Assembly (NCBI GenBank): GCA_021202835.1
Contig: JAJQCI010000087.1
Coordinates: forward strand, 1-7,249
Direction: 5' to 3'
Length of the DNA: 7,249 nucleotides
Source of the DNA: Clostridiales bacterium
GTDB taxonomy: Bacteria; Bacillota; Clostridia; Lachnospirales; CAG-274
Under the pieces are notes generated by a model that saw nothing but the letters and a program-made list of their open reading frames with translations, was not told where the DNA came from and did no database searches. Positions within the stretch are counted from its first letter, which is position 1, and each line of letters starts with the position of its first letter. The position numbers were made by a program, and so were the translations under genes. Of this stretch, positions 6,055 to 7,249 are shown in pieces.

Positions 6055-6258
6055 CAGACCGATAAGGGGCGCCGTCTCAGCCCTGCATACTGCACAGGCG
6101 GAACGCCGAACAACCTGCGAAGCGTCTGCTCCTCGCATACGGCGCCGCTTAGGGCGGCTCAATTTTCCGTGGGTTATTTGGCGTTCCGCCCGTGTTTCTC
6201 CGCAGAATTTGCGTGAAATTCTGATTTCCCGCAAACTCTGCAGGAAAACACGGCTGAT
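6055..6258. repeat. GC-rich palindromic intergenic element with interleaved inverted repeats
   Basis: The gene-free stretch 6049-6349 is mostly this element, visibly richer in G+C than its flanks. Inverted repeat 1 is 6064-6075 with 6139-6150 (GGCGCCGT/ACGGCGCC core, plus AAG/CTT across one mismatch). Inverted repeat 2 is 6097-6110 with 6177-6190 (core GGCGGAACGCC/GGCGTTCCGCC, one G-U). These cross, as in a pseudoknot. Small internal hairpins exist at 6097-6107 (GGCG-GAA-CGCC) and 6116-6137 (TGCGA/TCGCA). A long hairpin at 6190-6253 completes it. GGCTGAT occurs at 6043-6049 and again at 6252-6258. Frames crossing it on both strands give arginine-rich, low-plausibility proteins without ribosome sites. 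It may be an interspersed repeat or MITE-like element, or a structured RNA. Confidence 0.7.
6190..6253. other. Long near-perfect hairpin at the right end of the palindromic element
   Basis: CCGTGTTT (6190-6197) pairs with AAACACGG (6246-6253). After single-base bulges (C6198 and A6242) come TCC/GGA and GCAGA/TCTGC. After one mismatch, TTTGCG (6208-6213) pairs with CGCAAA (6230-6235), and GAAAT/ATTTC closes the four-base loop TCTG at 6220-6223. No T run follows on the + strand, so it is not a classical terminator for the transporter gene. Confidence 0.8.
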
Positions 6259-6276
6259 CTGTTACAAAAAAATAAT

Positions 6277-6304
6277 TTGACATATTGAAATAATCGTTTA
6301 TAAT
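6277..6304 (+). promoter_or_regulatory. Promoter of the lipoprotein gene
   Basis: TTGACA at 6277-6282 and TATAAT at 6299-6304 are separated by 16 bases. The predicted start is near 6311, about 39 bases before the ATG. The lipoprotein is therefore expressed independently of the argS unit. Confidence 0.85.
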
Positions 6305-6349
6305 GTAAATATACAAATGTATTAACAAATCTATGACAGGGGTTTATAT

Positions 6350-7045
6350 ATGAAGAAAATTTATTTATGCATATTAATTTTAACAGCGTCTTTTATACTT
6401 GCCTCCTGTGCAAAGTTTGCCTCCAAAAAAGAGGAGGACTATGTTATGACAATAGGCAGCGAAAAAATCTCTGTGGGGGAATTTTCCATATATTTATTTG
6501 AACAAAAAACCATGTTTGAAGAAACCGGCGGCAGTGATATTTGGGACACTGACTTTAACGGTGTTCCGGCTTCCGAGGTTGCTAAGGAAAATGCTTACAA
6601 TTCAGTTATTTACGTTAAAACAGCCTGCCAAAACGCCGATGAGGTCAGTGTAAGCCTTAACGACGACGACAGGGCCGAAGCTCAGGCCCTAGCCGAGGAC
6701 ACATTTGGCAGAATGAACCCGGACTACTGCAGTGCTGTTGGGCTTGATATGGAAAAAACAGCGGCTGTTATGGAGGAAATAGTTCTTCATCAAAAGGTTA
6801 TGGATTCGGTAACTATGACCTACCAGTTAAGCAGTGCAGACTACAGTGCATATATAGACGATTATATGGCGGAAAATCCCGATGATGAAACTCCCAGAGC
6901 AACCCTCGAAAGTACTCTGAGAGAGGACTATATAAGACTTAAAAAGGATGAAATTTATAAGGAGCAAATCGACACCTGGTCGGAAAATATAAAAACAGAG
7001 AAAAACTCCGCAGTGTGGGACAATATCGTTATTACGGATTTATAA
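6350..7045 (+). CDS. Lipoprotein with SurA/PrsA-like N-terminal segment, no recognisable isomerase domain
   Basis: The 231-residue protein begins with MKKIYLCILI, a hydrophobic stretch and the lipobox LASC, with the lipidated cysteine at residue 20, so it should be anchored to the outer face of the membrane. Residues about 31-52 (VMTIGSEKISVGEFSIYLF) resemble the opening strand and helix of SurA/PrsA-type chaperones. The remainder is acidic and mostly helical, with Trp210 and Trp223 near the C terminus. PrsA proteins usually exceed 280 residues and carry a parvulin or equivalent isomerase domain, which I do not see. A chaperone-like role in folding exported proteins is a plausible inference, not shown. 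AGGGG lies 8 bases before the ATG. The gene is monocistronic between its own promoter and a terminator. Confidence 0.72.
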   Translation: MKKIYLCILILTASFILASCAKFASKKEEDYVMTIGSEKISVGEFSIYLFEQKTMFEETGGSDIWDTDFNGVPASEVAKENAYNSVIYVKTACQNADEVSVSLNDDDRAEAQALAEDTFGRMNPDYCSAVGLDMEKTAAVMEEIVLHQKVMDSVTMTYQLSSADYSAYIDDYMAENPDDETPRATLESTLREDYIRLKKDEIYKEQIDTWSENIKTEKNSAVWDNIVITDL

Positions 7046-7062
7046 AAGCCCGTCAAAGCTTT

Positions 7063-7089
7063 TCGGGTGAAGCCGCAGCCGATTTTTTT
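7063..7089 (+). terminator. Probable terminator of the lipoprotein gene
   Basis: TCGG (7063-7066) can pair with CCGA (7079-7082) over a 12-base loop, followed by seven T residues. A second pairing, AAAAGC (7044-7049) with GCTTTT (7058-7063), overlaps its left edge. The stem is short, so the call rests mainly on the T run and the position 18 bases after the stop codon. Confidence 0.5.
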
Positions 7090-7090
7090 C

Positions 7091-7119
7091 TTGACAGTAA
7101 TGGCCGGCTGTGGTATTAT
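7091..7119 (+). promoter_or_regulatory. Consensus promoter of the small unit at the right end
   Basis: TTGACA at 7091-7096 and TATTAT at 7114-7119 have an exact 17-base spacer. It begins directly after the T run of the lipoprotein terminator. The predicted start is near 7126. Confidence 0.87.
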
Positions 7120-7125
7120 AAAAAT

Positions 7126-7223
7126 ACAAAGAGGAGCAGCTTAAAGCGGTTACTCCTCGCCAATTCAGTTTATTAAAAAATAACCGTCATGGTTTGAGAC
7201 GCCTCTGACGGTTATCTTTTTTT
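7126..7223 (+). ncRNA. Candidate ~100-nt small RNA or attenuated leader
   Basis: From the predicted start the transcript would hold a 5' hairpin, GAGGAG (7131-7136) with CTCCTC (7153-7158). An unpaired A/U-rich spacer (7161-7179) and the strong terminator at 7180-7223 follow. No ORF of useful length lies inside; the only ATG (7189) runs into TGA after one codon. It does not resemble a riboswitch I can name. If a gene starts just beyond the right edge, this would be its attenuated 5' leader; if not, it is a free sRNA. Confidence 0.55.
7180..7223 (+). terminator. Strong rho-independent terminator of the small unit
   Basis: A perfect 10-bp stem, ATAACCGTCA (7180-7189) with TGACGGTTAT (7206-7215), has a 16-base loop and is followed by CTTTTTTTG. 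The remaining bases to the window end (7224-7249) are AT-rich and show nothing I can name. Confidence 0.92.
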
Positions 7224-7249
7224 GTTATGTTTAAAAATTATTACTGTTA

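Noticed and set aside
5999..6280. Overlapping frames on both strands through the GC-rich region after the transporter (93 codons on +, 80 on -)
   Set aside because: The + frame starts inside the transporter gene. Both translations are arginine-rich without ribosome sites or family motifs. The stop-free stretch follows from the GC-rich palindromes.

Overview
The window looks like a chromosomal segment of a low-to-moderate GC Firmicute, most likely a member of the Clostridia. The evidence is the order infC-rpmI-rplT behind a long leader with an intrinsic terminator, strong Shine-Dalgarno sites (GGAGG/AGGAGG), consensus TTGACA/TATAAT promoters, many U-tract terminators and a lipoprotein with a Gram-positive style signal. 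All genes lie on the + strand.

Layout. (1) 1-540: C-terminal part of a polytopic membrane protein, probably an ABC-2 type permease, cut by the left edge. (2) 541-960: gene-free, AT-rich DNA holding two related ~100-nt modules (about 549-660 and 757-858). Each is followed by its own, unrelated intrinsic terminator, and together they resemble a tandem pair of small RNA genes. (3) 978-2490: the translation operon infC (IF3), rpmI (L35), rplT (L20). It has a consensus promoter, a ~300-nt leader with alternative hairpins and an attenuator-type terminator, and a probable AUU start codon for infC. It ends in a terminator. (4) 2499-6048: a second transcription unit with its own promoter, encoding a DagK/YegS-type lipid kinase, arginyl-tRNA synthetase and a ten-helix EamA/DMT transporter, the last probably translationally coupled. 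(5) 6049-6270: a GC-rich element of interleaved and nested inverted repeats with no credible protein. (6) 6277-7045: a promoter and a lipoprotein with a SurA/PrsA-like N-terminal segment but no recognisable isomerase domain. (7) 7091-7225: a compact promoter-hairpin-terminator unit of about 100 nt with no ORF, either a small RNA or the attenuated leader of a gene beyond the right edge.

The coding content is largely housekeeping: translation initiation, two 50S proteins, tRNA charging and lipid phosphorylation. The unusual material is in the non-coding DNA: the duplicated terminator-capped modules, the infC leader with its AUU start and possible five-codon upstream ORF, the palindromic element after the transporter, and the small unit at the right end. 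No CRISPR array, transposase, tRNA or rRNA was seen.
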